Source: an uncultured SAR116 cluster alpha proteobacterium
Lineage (GTDB): Bacteria; Pseudomonadota; Alphaproteobacteria; Puniceispirillales; Puniceispirillaceae
Reading direction: 5' to 3'
Assembly: GCA_902622515.1 (NCBI GenBank)
Contig: CACNQE010000001.1
Location: 248,001-312,000 of the forward strand
DNA: 64,000 nucleotides
The number at the start of each line of letters is the position of its first letter. The stretch's first letter is position 1. Shown here piece by piece: positions 45,995 through 54,942 of this stretch. The translations under genes were made by a program, and so were the position numbers. The notes beneath the pieces were generated by a model that saw only the letters and a program-made list of their open reading frames with translations, searched no databases and had not been told where the DNA came from.

Positions 45995-47440
45995 CTATGC
46001 GTAGGGATTTTTTCCTTTCCTTAATATCATTCTTACAGGAACTCCTGTTAACATAAATTCATCTCGCAATCCACCAATCAAATATCTAAGATAAGATTCT
46101 GGTAAATCTGCAGGGCGAGAAACAAATAAAGCAAAGGTTGGCGGTCTTGATTTTATTTGTGTCATATAGCGAATTCTAAGGCGTCTTCCCTTTACAAGTG
46201 GTGGCGGATGGGCTTCTAGCATTATCTCCAACCATCTATTTAACTTTGCAGTAGAAATTCTCGTCTGCCAAATAGAATGAATAAACTGCACAGCCTCAAA
46301 TAATCTTTCCAAACCTTTTCCATATAGACCAGAAATTGGCACAACAGGAATTCCCCTTAGCTGGGCAAGAGATATTTGGAGTCTATCATTTATTTGCCTA
46401 ATAGATAGAGATTTATCTTCTACATCATCCCACATATTCGCAGCTATTATCATCGCTCTTCCCTCATCTGCTATATGCCTCGCGATTGTCATATCTTGTT
46501 TATGTGGCGGTTGGCGAGCATCAAACATTAAAATACAAACTTTTGCAAATTGAATGGCCCTCTGCGCATCATTTACCATTAATTTTTCAATTTTTTCTGT
46601 AATCCTTGCAGAACGTCTTATACCAGCAGTGTCAACAATTTCGTAATGATTTTTATTAAAAACAAATGGTACCATTATCGAGTCTCGGGTTATTCCTGCC
46701 TCGGGTCCTGTTAACAACCTGCTTTCGCCCAACAGCGTATTTATAAGAGTTGACTTTCCCATGTTTGGTCTTCCAACTACTGCAAGCCGAATGGTTTCAT
46801 TTTGGTCGGAATCTTCTAATAAGTGCATGCTTCTAAAAGCATCCTCATGGTTTGAAATACCGGAACCTAAATGAGAAGATACATGAAATATTCTAGGCTG
46901 CTGATGCGCAGAACCATCATCAAAAAGCTCTTCTTGTCTTCCTAAATCTTTTGCAAGAGAAAGGATGGATTCATATAAATCGATAAGACCTTCACCATGC
47001 TCTGCGGAAATAGGAACAGGAGCGCCTAATCCAAGCCTCCAAGACTCTGCTAACGCCTCATCACCCTTTTTACCCTCACATTTATTAGCTAAAAGTATAA
47101 CAGGCACACCAGATTTTCTTAAGAGACCTGCGAAATAAACATCATCTGATAAAATTCCAGTCCTTGCATCTATTAGCATTAAGGTAATATCGGCTGTTTT
47201 AATCGCTACTTGCGACTGTTGATACATTCTATCTTGTAAACTACCGCGCTTGGATTTTTCGACTCCTGCTGTATCAATCAAGTTAAACTTCATAGCAGCC
47301 AATGTTGCCTCACCTTCACGTCTATCACGAGTGACGCCAGGTTTGTCACTAACAATAGCATGTTTAGTTTTCGTCAATCTATTAAATAGGGTTGATTTTC
47401 CAACATTTGGCCTTCCAGCAATAGCTATAGTAAAAGCCAT
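45995..47440 (-). CDS. der: Ribosome biogenesis GTPase Der (EngA)
   Basis: Double-GTPase factor needed for 50S subunit maturation. It has two G domains, with P-loops GRPNVGKSTLF (8-18) and GRPNMGKSTLI (around 217-227), DTAGVE/DTAGIR switch II motifs and NKCEG as the first NKxD-type motif. In the second domain the motif is ANMWDD, an alphaproteobacterial variant. A KH-like domain ends the protein (FALFVSRPADLPESYLRYL). The 481 residues fit. It is the third gene of yfgM-bamB-der, three bases after bamB. Confidence 0.95.
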   Translation of the reverse strand: MAFTIAIAGRPNVGKSTLFNRLTKTKHAIVSDKPGVTRDRREGEATLAAMKFNLIDTAGVEKSKRGSLQDRMYQQSQVAIKTADITLMLIDARTGILSDDVYFAGLLRKSGVPVILLANKCEGKKGDEALAESWRLGLGAPVPISAEHGEGLIDLYESILSLAKDLGRQEELFDDGSAHQQPRIFHVSSHLGSGISNHEDAFRSMHLLEDSDQNETIRLAVVGRPNMGKSTLINTLLGESRLLTGPEAGITRDSIMVPFVFNKNHYEIVDTAGIRRSARITEKIEKLMVNDAQRAIQFAKVCILMFDARQPPHKQDMTIARHIADEGRAMIIAANMWDDVEDKSLSIRQINDRLQISLAQLRGIPVVPISGLYGKGLERLFEAVQFIHSIWQTRISTAKLNRWLEIMLEAHPPPLVKGRRLRIRYMTQIKSRPPTFALFVSRPADLPESYLRYLIGGLRDEFMLTGVPVRMILRKGKNPYA

Positions 47441-47443
47441 GGC

Positions 47444-48760
47444 CTAATTAAAAACCCGAATGGTTCCATTTCGTGATAAGGCAACAAGGTGTTGGTCACC
47501 TATCTGTAGCGGTGTCGTTATTTGGGAGGTTAATTTAGATTTTGAAATGAGTTCACCCGATAGTGCTCCGAATCTAAACAAGTCCCCTGATTCATGTATA
47601 GCTAACACTTCCCCATTAGCAATAATTGGTCCAATGTATCGTGGTAAATCTTGAGTAGCTGCGACCCCTTCAGGAATTGCACCTGGCAATTCAGTTACCC
47701 AACGCACCGCACCATCAGATTTTCTAATGCAAATAAGCCTACCATCAATTGTAACTACAAACAAACTATTCCCAGCAATCCAGGGCATTTCAATACCGCT
47801 AATTGGTGTATCCCAAATCTCATATCCTAGATTAACATCGAACGCACTCATTCGGCCAGATTGACTTATAAAATACGCATTTTTATCATCTGTAGAGGCA
47901 AATGCGCGGATATCGCTTAATCGTTCTAAAGGTGTCCTAGGATTAAAACTTGCAAGAGAGTCTGCCCAGTTCAAATCACCGGATATCAGATCATAAACGG
48001 CTATTTCACCAGCTTGTCCGCTCACGATTATCTTTTGTTCAAATAAAGCCGGAGAAGATGCTCCATAAACTACTGTGTCAACTGGGAAACCAGCTCGCTG
48101 CCAAAGCAACATTCCATTTGATAGATTAAAAACATATACTTTACCGTCTAAATCAGTCACAATTACACTGTTAAGTTCGTTTAATGTCGGACCCCCTCTC
48201 AGACTTTCGTCTACACTTTTCTGCCAGATCAAATCGCCTGTATTGGCATCTAGAGCATATAAATTGTTTCTACCAGAATGTGCAACCACCATATTATCAC
48301 GATAGGCAATGCCTCCTATAATTCCTGGTATATGCTCATCAGCTTTAGGATCTAATATATAAGACCAAAATAATTTACCAGTCTCCAAATCAAAAGCATG
48401 AAGCTCACTATTACCATCTAACGCGAAAATACGGCCAGCTGAAATGATTGGCTGCGGCAAGTCTATCGTTTCATCCTTAATACCCTTTATACGAGCCGAC
48501 CAACTTAAGGTTAATGGGTATGATAAAGATAAATTACCGCCCGAATGCCTTTCATTTCCACCCGCATGAGAGGCATCTGTTTTCAATGTTTGATTTAAAC
48601 TCAGATCAATCTCATTAGCTGCATCTGGATTAATAGAAATATCAGCAAAATTGGGTAATACAGACTGTCTTTCTCCAGATAAAATATTGCTGTTATTAGA
48701 GCAAGATAATAGTAATACAGAGCCTCCAAAAAAAATTATCAAGTTAATAAGTGTTCGCAT
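47444..48760 (-). CDS. bamB: Outer membrane assembly lipoprotein BamB-like (PQQ repeat)
   Basis: Beta-propeller lipoprotein of the BAM complex, which inserts outer-membrane proteins. The N-terminus has a lipoprotein signal with lipobox LLSC (cysteine at 20). At least seven PQQ-type blades follow, with motifs such as LHAFDLETGKLFWSY, LYALDANTGDLIWQK and VYVFNLSNGMLLWQR. The 438 residues are slightly longer than E. coli BamB. The position between yfgM and der supports the name. Confidence 0.9.
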   Translation of the reverse strand: MRTLINLIIFFGGSVLLLSCSNNSNILSGERQSVLPNFADISINPDAANEIDLSLNQTLKTDASHAGGNERHSGGNLSLSYPLTLSWSARIKGIKDETIDLPQPIISAGRIFALDGNSELHAFDLETGKLFWSYILDPKADEHIPGIIGGIAYRDNMVVAHSGRNNLYALDANTGDLIWQKSVDESLRGGPTLNELNSVIVTDLDGKVYVFNLSNGMLLWQRAGFPVDTVVYGASSPALFEQKIIVSGQAGEIAVYDLISGDLNWADSLASFNPRTPLERLSDIRAFASTDDKNAYFISQSGRMSAFDVNLGYEIWDTPISGIEMPWIAGNSLFVVTIDGRLICIRKSDGAVRWVTELPGAIPEGVAATQDLPRYIGPIIANGEVLAIHESGDLFRFGALSGELISKSKLTSQITTPLQIGDQHLVALSRNGTIRVFN

Positions 48761-48768
48761 AGTTATGG

Positions 48769-49428
48769 TTACTCTGATTTACTTGTTGATGTATCATCAT
48801 TTTTAAAATCGAGAATCAATAACGACTGTGAGATACGTTGCCTCAAATCCGGCGGTATATCCGTAAGTTCCGAGGCTCGTTTAAGAAAAGATAGCGCTTT
48901 ACCCTGTTGGTTGAGTTCGAGATATAAGCCGGAACTTGTCTCTAACGCCAACCCTTGCAATGGACCAGCAAATTCAGAAAGAGAGGAAATTCTATTTATA
49001 AGTTCTTCCTTATTTGCAGTTTCAGGAGCATTCATTACAGATAATAAAAGCGCTATTTGCTGATAAAATGAATCAATTGAAGGATCTTCGCTAAGCAAAA
49101 GATAGGATTTTTCTGCTTCTGCTTGGTTACCCTCTTCTGAAAACAAAGCAGCCATCCTAAATCTAGAAAGCATTTCATAACCTTTTGGCAATTCTTTTGA
49201 AACAGCACTCATCGCATCAATAGAATTTTCAGCCATAACTGCTTCAAAAAACATATCTCCTGCTGATTGTGCTCTTGAATTTTTCCAATAATCATAACCT
49301 TGATTGCCAGCAACTCCAACGATTATTAAGATAGCAAATCCGAGTATAAAGTTACCATACCGTTGCCACAACAGTGCCATCCTATCACGGCGTAAATCTT
49401 CCTCAATTTCGTCAAAAATATCAGCCAT
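48769..49428 (-). CDS. YfgM-like membrane TPR protein
   Basis: A 219-residue protein of the DUF2133/TPR_21 (YfgM) family. A cytoplasmic N-terminus (DIFDEIEEDLRRDRMALLWQ) is followed by one transmembrane helix (YGNFILGFAILIIVGVAG around 25-42) and a periplasmic helical TPR-like domain. E. coli YfgM is an ancillary subunit of the SecYEG translocon and works with PpiD. It is the first gene of yfgM-bamB-der, 8 bp before bamB, an arrangement common in Proteobacteria. Confidence 0.85.
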   Translation of the reverse strand: MADIFDEIEEDLRRDRMALLWQRYGNFILGFAILIIVGVAGNQGYDYWKNSRAQSAGDMFFEAVMAENSIDAMSAVSKELPKGYEMLSRFRMAALFSEEGNQAEAEKSYLLLSEDPSIDSFYQQIALLLSVMNAPETANKEELINRISSLSEFAGPLQGLALETSSGLYLELNQQGKALSFLKRASELTDIPPDLRQRISQSLLILDFKNDDTSTSKSE

Positions 49429-49584
49429 AAACCAAACTAGCCTTTCCTGTATTCAAAATGGTTAAATTAAATTGAGTATTGATACCACAACAAACACCAT
49501 TTGTGCATATCACATTGTAAATTACCTTAAAAAAATAAACAGATTATCTTGAATAATTAATTTTTATTTGTACACTTTTAATTA

Positions 49585-49917
49585 ATGAAAAATTTATTTT
49601 ACTCAAAAACTTTTAAAAAACCTTATTATTTTAGTCGAACAGAATTATCGATTATTTTATCAACATATTCTGCAAAAGTAGCACTTGGAGATTGGCGTGA
49701 TTATGCACTTGATCATTCATCTGAGTCAGCATCTTTTTCAATTTATAAACACGCCAACGAAACTCCTGTTTTAATTATTGAAAAGAGAAAATTACGTACC
49801 GATTCAAATTCGTTATTCTTATTGCATGGAAGACACAAAACTTTGCTTAAGTCAAATTCTCTGAAGAGAGTTATCCACTATTTAAATAATCTACCTAAAC
49901 TTATCTATGCCCGTTAA
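49585..49917 (+). CDS. DUF2794 family protein
   Basis: A 110-residue alphaproteobacterial protein. It has the family core RTELSIILSTYSAKVALGDW, RDYALDHSSESASFSIYKH, and the IEKRKLRTDS segment, followed by a helix (LKRVIHYLNNL). The function is unknown. It is the first of three small alphaproteobacteria-typical genes in a row on the plus strand (49585, 50089, 50502). Confidence 0.8.
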   Translation: MKNLFYSKTFKKPYYFSRTELSIILSTYSAKVALGDWRDYALDHSSESASFSIYKHANETPVLIIEKRKLRTDSNSLFLLHGRHKTLLKSNSLKRVIHYLNNLPKLIYAR

Positions 49918-50030
49918 TATTAGCTTCTCGATGCCTAATATTTTGAATATAAAGCAATATTATTCTCAGGATGATTTCTTTATCCAACATATTAAATAGA
50001 TTAATATTGTAAAATTCCTGAATAATAATA

Positions 50031-50045
50031 GAACAAAACAAGAAC
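50031..50045 (+). promoter_or_regulatory. Perfect LexA-type box upstream of the zinc-ribbon gene
   Basis: GAAC-AAAACAA-GAAC is an exact GAAC-N7-GAAC direct repeat, the alphaproteobacterial LexA operator. It ends 43 bp before the ATG at 50089. The 15-mer matches the distal recA box (5896-5910, recA strand) in 14 of 15 positions, and the following AAA is shared too. Confidence 0.6.
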
Positions 50046-50088
50046 AAAATTAATTTCACAACTTTTTCGAATAGGAACTGAATTTAGA

Positions 50089-50382
50089 ATGGAGAAATTA
50101 TTTAAGAAACAAAATTTATTAAATCACGACATGTCAATGTTAACTGCTCTGACATTGCACGATCTTTTAGTCGAAAGACTAGACATTTTTTGCTGGTGTA
50201 ACAATTGTGGCCATAATAATGTGATTGAAACGAAAGAAATTATTAATAAATTAGGTCAGAACTATCCCGTTCCAAAAATTGGATATAAATTACGATGCGG
50301 AATATGCAATAATACAAATAACATCTCAACTCGCCCTAACTGGCCTAATCACAATGGACAACTTACACGTCACATGTCATAA
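50089..50382 (+). CDS. Conserved zinc-ribbon protein, candidate SOS gene
   Basis: A 97-residue protein with two CxxC pairs: CWCNNCGHNN (Cys 56, 58 and 61 region) and CGICNNTNN (around 85-88), the pattern of a zinc ribbon. It is accompanied by a helix LTLHDLLVERLDIF and the C-terminal TRPNWPNHNGQLTRHM. Similar proteins of unknown function are widespread in Alphaproteobacteria, from memory. A perfect LexA-type box lies 43 bp upstream, suggesting induction by DNA damage. Function is otherwise unknown. Confidence 0.7.
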   Translation: MEKLFKKQNLLNHDMSMLTALTLHDLLVERLDIFCWCNNCGHNNVIETKEIINKLGQNYPVPKIGYKLRCGICNNTNNISTRPNWPNHNGQLTRHMS

Positions 50383-50501
50383 TTAAAAACTAAAGTTATA
50401 AGCTAAAAGAGAATGTTTCAATGGCTAGACATTAAATATTAAATCATTCATTATATTCTTTATTTATTAAATCTATCATTTTATTAAAAAAGAAATAAAA
50501 T

Positions 50502-50711
50502 ATGCAACCAGATGAAATCCAAAGAGTACAAAATTTTTTAACAACAAAATTTCGTGGGGCTGATATTAAATTGAAATCAAGAGAAGAAACAGATGACTCA
50601 GTTGAATTCATTATTGATGGAGAAACACTAGGTATCGTTTTTAAAGATGATGAAGATGGAGATATTTGCTACCATGTCCAAATGACTATATTAAGTGAAG
50701 ATATTAGTTAA
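50502..50711 (+). CDS. DUF3126 family protein
   Basis: A 69-residue acidic protein with the family pattern DEIQRVQNFLTTKFRGADI, DDSVEFIIDGETLGIVFKDD and GDICYHVQMTILSEDI. The family is small, confined mostly to Alphaproteobacteria and uncharacterised. It follows the zinc-ribbon gene after 119 bp and is convergent with the enoyl-CoA hydratase. Confidence 0.85.
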   Translation: MQPDEIQRVQNFLTTKFRGADIKLKSREETDDSVEFIIDGETLGIVFKDDEDGDICYHVQMTILSEDIS

Positions 50712-50742
50712 TTTTTTATGAATATATTTATTTTTTAATTAA

Positions 50743-51516
50743 TCATTTGTTTATAAAGTTTGCTTCTCTTTTTTCTATAAATGCCGACATACCCTCTTTC
50801 TGGTCAGCAGTAGAAAACATTGCATGAAATAATCTTCGCTCAAAGCGAAGTCCCTCTGATAAGCTTGTCTCATAAGACCTATTGATTGACTCTTTTGCCA
50901 TCTGGACAGCTGGTTTTGAAAAACTTGCAATCTTTTTGGCTATCTCTTTTGCTTCATCTAAAAGTGTTTCTTGGGTAAAAATACGTGCAACCATCCCTGT
51001 TTTCTCTGCTTCGTCTGCATCCATTAGCCTTCCTGTCAAGCACATTTCCATAGCTTTTGATTTTCCAATTATTCTGGTTAAACGCTGACTTCCACCAATG
51101 CCAGGCATAATACCCAGCGATATTTCTGGTTGACCAAACTTAGCCGTTTCGGAAGCAAGTATGAAATCACACATTAAAGCCAACTCACATCCCCCACCGA
51201 GTGCATATCCTGAAACTACTGCGATAACAGGCTTGCGAATCTGGCTAATCCCATCCCATTCTGCGAACCAATTAAGCCGATACATCTCAGAAAAGGAATG
51301 TTCTCTCATCTCCTTAATATCTGCTCCAGCTGCAAATGCCTTTTCAGAGCCTGTAATAATTATACAACCAACCTCTTCATTTTTATCTGCCTCACGCAAT
51401 GCAGAAATGATCTCTTCAGCCATCTTTTGATTTAAAGCATTGAGTGTTTTATGACGATTAAGAGTAATAAGCATGATGCACTCATCTATTTCTGTAACTA
51501 TCGTTTCAAACTGCAT
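50743..51516 (-). CDS. Enoyl-CoA hydratase
   Basis: Crotonase-fold enzyme hydrating trans-2-enoyl-CoA in beta-oxidation. It has FAAGADIKEM (oxyanion hole), SGYALGGGCELALMCDFILA, the two catalytic glutamates in GGCELAL and FGQPEISLGIMPG, and the C-terminal trimerisation helices (RRLFHAMFSTADQKEGMSAF). I place the start at 51516 (MQFETIV), since GGGA precedes it and the family usually begins this way; an ATG at 51531 would add five residues. The length is about 257 residues. It stands alone. Confidence 0.92.
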   Translation of the reverse strand: MQFETIVTEIDECIMLITLNRHKTLNALNQKMAEEIISALREADKNEEVGCIIITGSEKAFAAGADIKEMREHSFSEMYRLNWFAEWDGISQIRKPVIAVVSGYALGGGCELALMCDFILASETAKFGQPEISLGIMPGIGGSQRLTRIIGKSKAMEMCLTGRLMDADEAEKTGMVARIFTQETLLDEAKEIAKKIASFSKPAVQMAKESINRSYETSLSEGLRFERRLFHAMFSTADQKEGMSAFIEKREANFINK

Positions 51517-51719
51517 TTGATAATTTCCCATATTATTTTCAATAATGTTAGGCTAGCACCCAACTACCTGAAAATAAATTAACACAAAAGAAAGTGTAAA
51601 AAATAAGTAATTTCGTTTTATTGGAGACAAAAATACCTTTCAGGTTGTATGCTTTAAGGCTAAATTATTAAATGCTTGCAGCAATTCTTTATAAAAGTAA
51701 GAAGTTTACTATTTTCATT

Positions 51720-51735
51720 ATTAGTTGTAACTAAT
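51720..51735. promoter_or_regulatory. Palindrome upstream of the DUF1330 gene
   Basis: ATTAGTT-GT-AACTAAT has perfect 7-bp arms around a 2-bp centre. It lies about 60 bp upstream of the DUF1330 start, in the divergent region with the enoyl-CoA hydratase gene. It has the size of a repressor operator, but no regulator is next to it. Confidence 0.4.
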
Positions 51736-51794
51736 TGTAGAATGATGTTTAACGGATATCGTAGTGATTTATTTTAGATATTCAGGAGATACTA

Positions 51795-52097
51795 ATGCCT
51801 GCTTATTGGCTTGCTCGCGCAAAAATTAATGACCCAATTGCATACAAACGATACACAGACCAGGTACCTAAAATAATTGAGGCTCATGGTGGCAAAGTAT
51901 TAGGTCGAGGAGGAAAATTTAAAATTCTTGAAGGGCCAGAAAAATTTGAGAGATTTGTTGTAATAGAGTTTCCATCGCTGGAAGCAGCGGAAAAATGTTG
52001 GGCTTCTGACGAATATCAAAACGCAGCCAAGCACAGGAAGAATGGGGTTGGTGAAAACGAACTAGTAATTCTAGAAGCAGGAGAATTTACAAAATAA
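51795..52097 (+). CDS. DUF1330 family protein
   Basis: A 100-residue dimeric alpha/beta-barrel protein. It has YWLARAKINDPIAYKRYTDQVP, the conserved AHGGKVLGRGGKFKILEGP, FVVIEFPSLEAAEKCW and the SDEYQNAAKHRK segment. The family is common in marine and soil bacteria; the reaction is unknown. The ribosome site is AGGAGATACTA. It stands alone. Confidence 0.9.
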   Translation: MPAYWLARAKINDPIAYKRYTDQVPKIIEAHGGKVLGRGGKFKILEGPEKFERFVVIEFPSLEAAEKCWASDEYQNAAKHRKNGVGENELVILEAGEFTK

Positions 52098-52126
52098 ATC
52101 ATAAGTTAAAAAGCGAATGTGATGGA

Positions 52127-53251
52127 CTAATAGCTATTTGTTACTATAACTTTTATAGCATCATCCACTCTTTCTTTTGCATACCGAATAGCTTCAGGCA
52201 GGTCATTCATATCAAATGTATGTGTATGCACAAGAGCAGGGTCAAATCTTCTCTCTGCCAAAAAAGCCATGGCACGGTGAGTTGCGGACTTACCTTCACC
52301 ACGAATTCCATATAGATATATGTTGTTAACAGCGAGGTGTCCTATGTCAAAATTTACTGGTTTTTTAGGAAAGGCAGCCAAACATACTTTCCCCCCCCTA
52401 TTTGCCATATGTACTGATTGATTAACTGTTTCTTCAGAGCCTGCGCAATCTATAATATAATCGGCACCTTTACCTGTTATTGCCTTTACTTCGTGTTCAA
52501 CATCTACCTCTTTTGCATTCAAAATAATATCGGCACCAAGCTTCTGTCCAATTTTAAGTCTGTTTTCTCTCGTGCCAATTAATATGACGGGAGACGCCCC
52601 AAGTGATTTTGCTACGGCCACTGCAAGTAATCCAATAGGACCAGGCCCAATAACTACAACACTCTCACCTGCTACGAGTCCACCTAATTCGGTTAGCCCA
52701 TACATAGAAGTGCCCGCCGTAACAACTAGAGTTGCCACTTCATCACTCATGCTATCGGGCACTTTAATCATGGTATTAATATTATTAATAGCATATTGGC
52801 AAAACCCACCTTGTGAGGTGAATCCATTAGCTCGATGACCTTTATTTACATTCCCATAATTGAGCCCGTAATTATGGCAGGACGTGTACATACCTGAGCG
52901 ACATCTTTTACATTGTCCACAGCCGGCGTGAATCTCCACTGTTACCCTATCGCCAATTTCAAATTCATCAACACCTGGCCCTAGCGCAGCGACTGTCCCC
53001 ATATATTCATGGCCAGGAGTGAAATTTTTATTGAAAGGTTTCCCCCCCTCTATCAAGGCCGGTGTTCCATATTTAATCACCTCCAAGTCTGTTGCACAAA
53101 TTGCAATTGCATCAATACGAACTAGTACCTCTGCTTTACCTGGGACAGGAACTGGTTTTATAACTTGAACCAACTCTTCGGGGTTTTTGAGAACCCAAGC
53201 ATTCATTTTTTTTGGCACAGGCATATCAGATGAATATGAAACCTCAGACAT
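52127..53251 (-). CDS. Zinc-dependent alcohol dehydrogenase (MDR family)
   Basis: A 374-residue medium-chain dehydrogenase. The catalytic zinc site is formed around CATDLEVIKYG and PGHEYMGTVAALG (His/Glu). The structural zinc site is CGQCKRCRSGMYTSC (around 111-125), and the NAD-binding segment is VVVIGPGPIGLLAVAVAKSLG. The group includes threonine/sorbitol/galactitol-type dehydrogenases; the substrate is unknown. It lies 41 bp after a cupin gene and 15 bp separate that from a DapA-like gene, so the three form an operon. The gene contains two unusual long G runs (52391-52398 and 53042-53048). Confidence 0.88.
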   Translation of the reverse strand: MSEVSYSSDMPVPKKMNAWVLKNPEELVQVIKPVPVPGKAEVLVRIDAIAICATDLEVIKYGTPALIEGGKPFNKNFTPGHEYMGTVAALGPGVDEFEIGDRVTVEIHAGCGQCKRCRSGMYTSCHNYGLNYGNVNKGHRANGFTSQGGFCQYAINNINTMIKVPDSMSDEVATLVVTAGTSMYGLTELGGLVAGESVVVIGPGPIGLLAVAVAKSLGASPVILIGTRENRLKIGQKLGADIILNAKEVDVEHEVKAITGKGADYIIDCAGSEETVNQSVHMANRGGKVCLAAFPKKPVNFDIGHLAVNNIYLYGIRGEGKSATHRAMAFLAERRFDPALVHTHTFDMNDLPEAIRYAKERVDDAIKVIVTNSY

Positions 53252-53292
53252 TTATTTTCCCCGTTCTAATGGTATTATTGGCATCTAAAATT

Positions 53293-53766
53293 TTATATAG
53301 AAGGCTCTTTTAAACGGTAACTGTCAGGTATATTCAGTGGTGCATTTTCACCATCAATGAATTCAACTGTAGTAAATAATAATTCAGTCTCACCGATATT
53401 TTCAACGGAATGAAGCATATATTCGTCTTCACCATAGTAAAAGTGCCTGGTTTCACCAGCAAAATGATTTACTTCTTTAATAACCCCAGAGGAAAAATAA
53501 TTCCTAGCGCGTCCATCATTATGAGAACTCCAAAAATAAGGATTTACATGTCTGTGGAATGGGCAACGATAACCTGGTGGTAATCTTAAATGCCAAACCC
53601 TAACTTTAGAAGTTTCAGAAACTAACACAGAACCGACGCACCCGTTGTTATGACTTTGTCTCATTTCTTTAACTAGTTCTTCTGGCCAATCCTCAAAATC
53701 AACAGGATTTTGTGATGTTTCGATATGATCGCTTTTTTTACTCACGTCTCTTGAATTTCCATCCAT
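53293..53766 (-). CDS. Cupin-fold protein
   Basis: A 157-residue single-domain cupin. It has the metal-binding motif PPGYRCPFHRHVNPYFWSS (around 73-91) with two histidines, and a C-terminal second motif around HSVENIGETELLFTTVEF. A polar N-terminal 30 residues precede the domain. The role may be sensing or an isomerase/decarboxylase reaction in the same pathway as its neighbours. The Shine-Dalgarno is good (AGAGGAAATAAAT). It is in the middle of the DapA-cupin-dehydrogenase operon. Confidence 0.8.
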   Translation of the reverse strand: MDGNSRDVSKKSDHIETSQNPVDFEDWPEELVKEMRQSHNNGCVGSVLVSETSKVRVWHLRLPPGYRCPFHRHVNPYFWSSHNDGRARNYFSSGVIKEVNHFAGETRHFYYGEDEYMLHSVENIGETELLFTTVEFIDGENAPLNIPDSYRLKEPSI

Positions 53767-53781
53767 ATTTATTTCCTCTTT

Positions 53782-54687
53782 TTAAGCAAATATTTTTGAT
53801 AAACCATCATAAAGCTTTTGTTTATCTTCTTTATTAAGTTTTTGGAGTGGTGGCGCTAATCTCTCCCAAGATTCATCAGCAGTCCTTTTAGCCTCAGCAG
53901 CTTTCATCGCTGCCATTAAATTAAACTTACCTATAAAACTTCGCGCTTCAATCACTTTTTTGAATTCGTTGCTTTCTGATCCTTCAGGCGAATTTATTGC
54001 AGCTTGCACAAGTGTTGCAAAAACATTAGTGGACCCAGAAATTATACCTGCACACCCCGCTTGGATTCCTTTAAAATAAAAGGCTTCAGAAGATGGGTAA
54101 ACGTCAAAATCCTGATTAATTCCGCCAGTAGCCGCTGTAAAAGCTAGAGATTGGGAAAAATCTCCAGATGAATCCTTAAGACCAGCAATAATTGGTCCAA
54201 ATTCATTTTTTAACCGCAATACTAAGTCAACTGAGATTGGGACCATAGAAACTTGCGGAAAATGATAAAGGTAAATACGTAAGTTTTCTGAGTTGATTGT
54301 TTTAATCATATATGAAAAATAGTCATACAGACCGTCATCACCGACAGATTTATAATAAAATGGTGGCAGCACCAGCTGATTGACGTATCCATACTCCAAA
54401 GCTGCTTTCGATAGTCGTGCAGCGTCAGGTGTAGACGGATTTCCAGTTCCGATAATTACTCGGTCAGCAGGAATACTTGCTTCGAAAAATAATTTTGGAA
54501 GCTTCATCCGATCATCAATAGAAACCGATGCACCTTCCCCGGTTGTACCTATTGGCGCTACACCATCGCAACCACCATCATTAAGTAAATACAAACAGTA
54601 ATTCGCTAATTTAGAGCAATCAAGACGATAATCATCTGTAAATGGGGATATCGGAGCGGCATAAATACCTTTTCTTGCCTTTGTCAT
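53782..54687 (-). CDS. DapA/NAL family aldolase or dehydratase
   Basis: Class I pyruvate-type aldolase fold of 301 residues. It has PIGTTGEGASVSIDDR (around 41-56), the tyrosine in YLYHFPQVS (around 137-145) and the Schiff-base lysine in AGLKDSSGDF (around 168-177). The family contains dihydrodipicolinate synthase, N-acetylneuraminate lyase, 2-keto-3-deoxy sugar-acid aldolases and 5-dehydro-4-deoxyglucarate dehydratase. The neighbouring dehydrogenase and cupin favour a sugar-acid catabolic role over lysine synthesis; this is inference. Confidence 0.87.
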   Translation of the reverse strand: MTKARKGIYAAPISPFTDDYRLDCSKLANYCLYLLNDGGCDGVAPIGTTGEGASVSIDDRMKLPKLFFEASIPADRVIIGTGNPSTPDAARLSKAALEYGYVNQLVLPPFYYKSVGDDGLYDYFSYMIKTINSENLRIYLYHFPQVSMVPISVDLVLRLKNEFGPIIAGLKDSSGDFSQSLAFTAATGGINQDFDVYPSSEAFYFKGIQAGCAGIISGSTNVFATLVQAAINSPEGSESNEFKKVIEARSFIGKFNLMAAMKAAEAKRTADESWERLAPPLQKLNKEDKQKLYDGLSKIFA

Positions 54688-54942
54688 TAATTTTTACTTC
54701 CTAATAAGAACTTTGTAATTATCTAAAAATTTAATAGTTAATGTTTTAAGGATAAATTTATAAACATCTGCAAAAAATGATGCTATAACAATCATATTCA
54801 AAACTTTTTAATGTTCAAATTATACACATCAGCATCCTCCCTGCCAACATAGTATGTTAAATTCCATTAGGTAAGTAATTTCGGAAAGTATAAAGTTATA
54901 ATGCCCATTTGTTATGTATGAGAACTTAATAAGAGAAATAGT

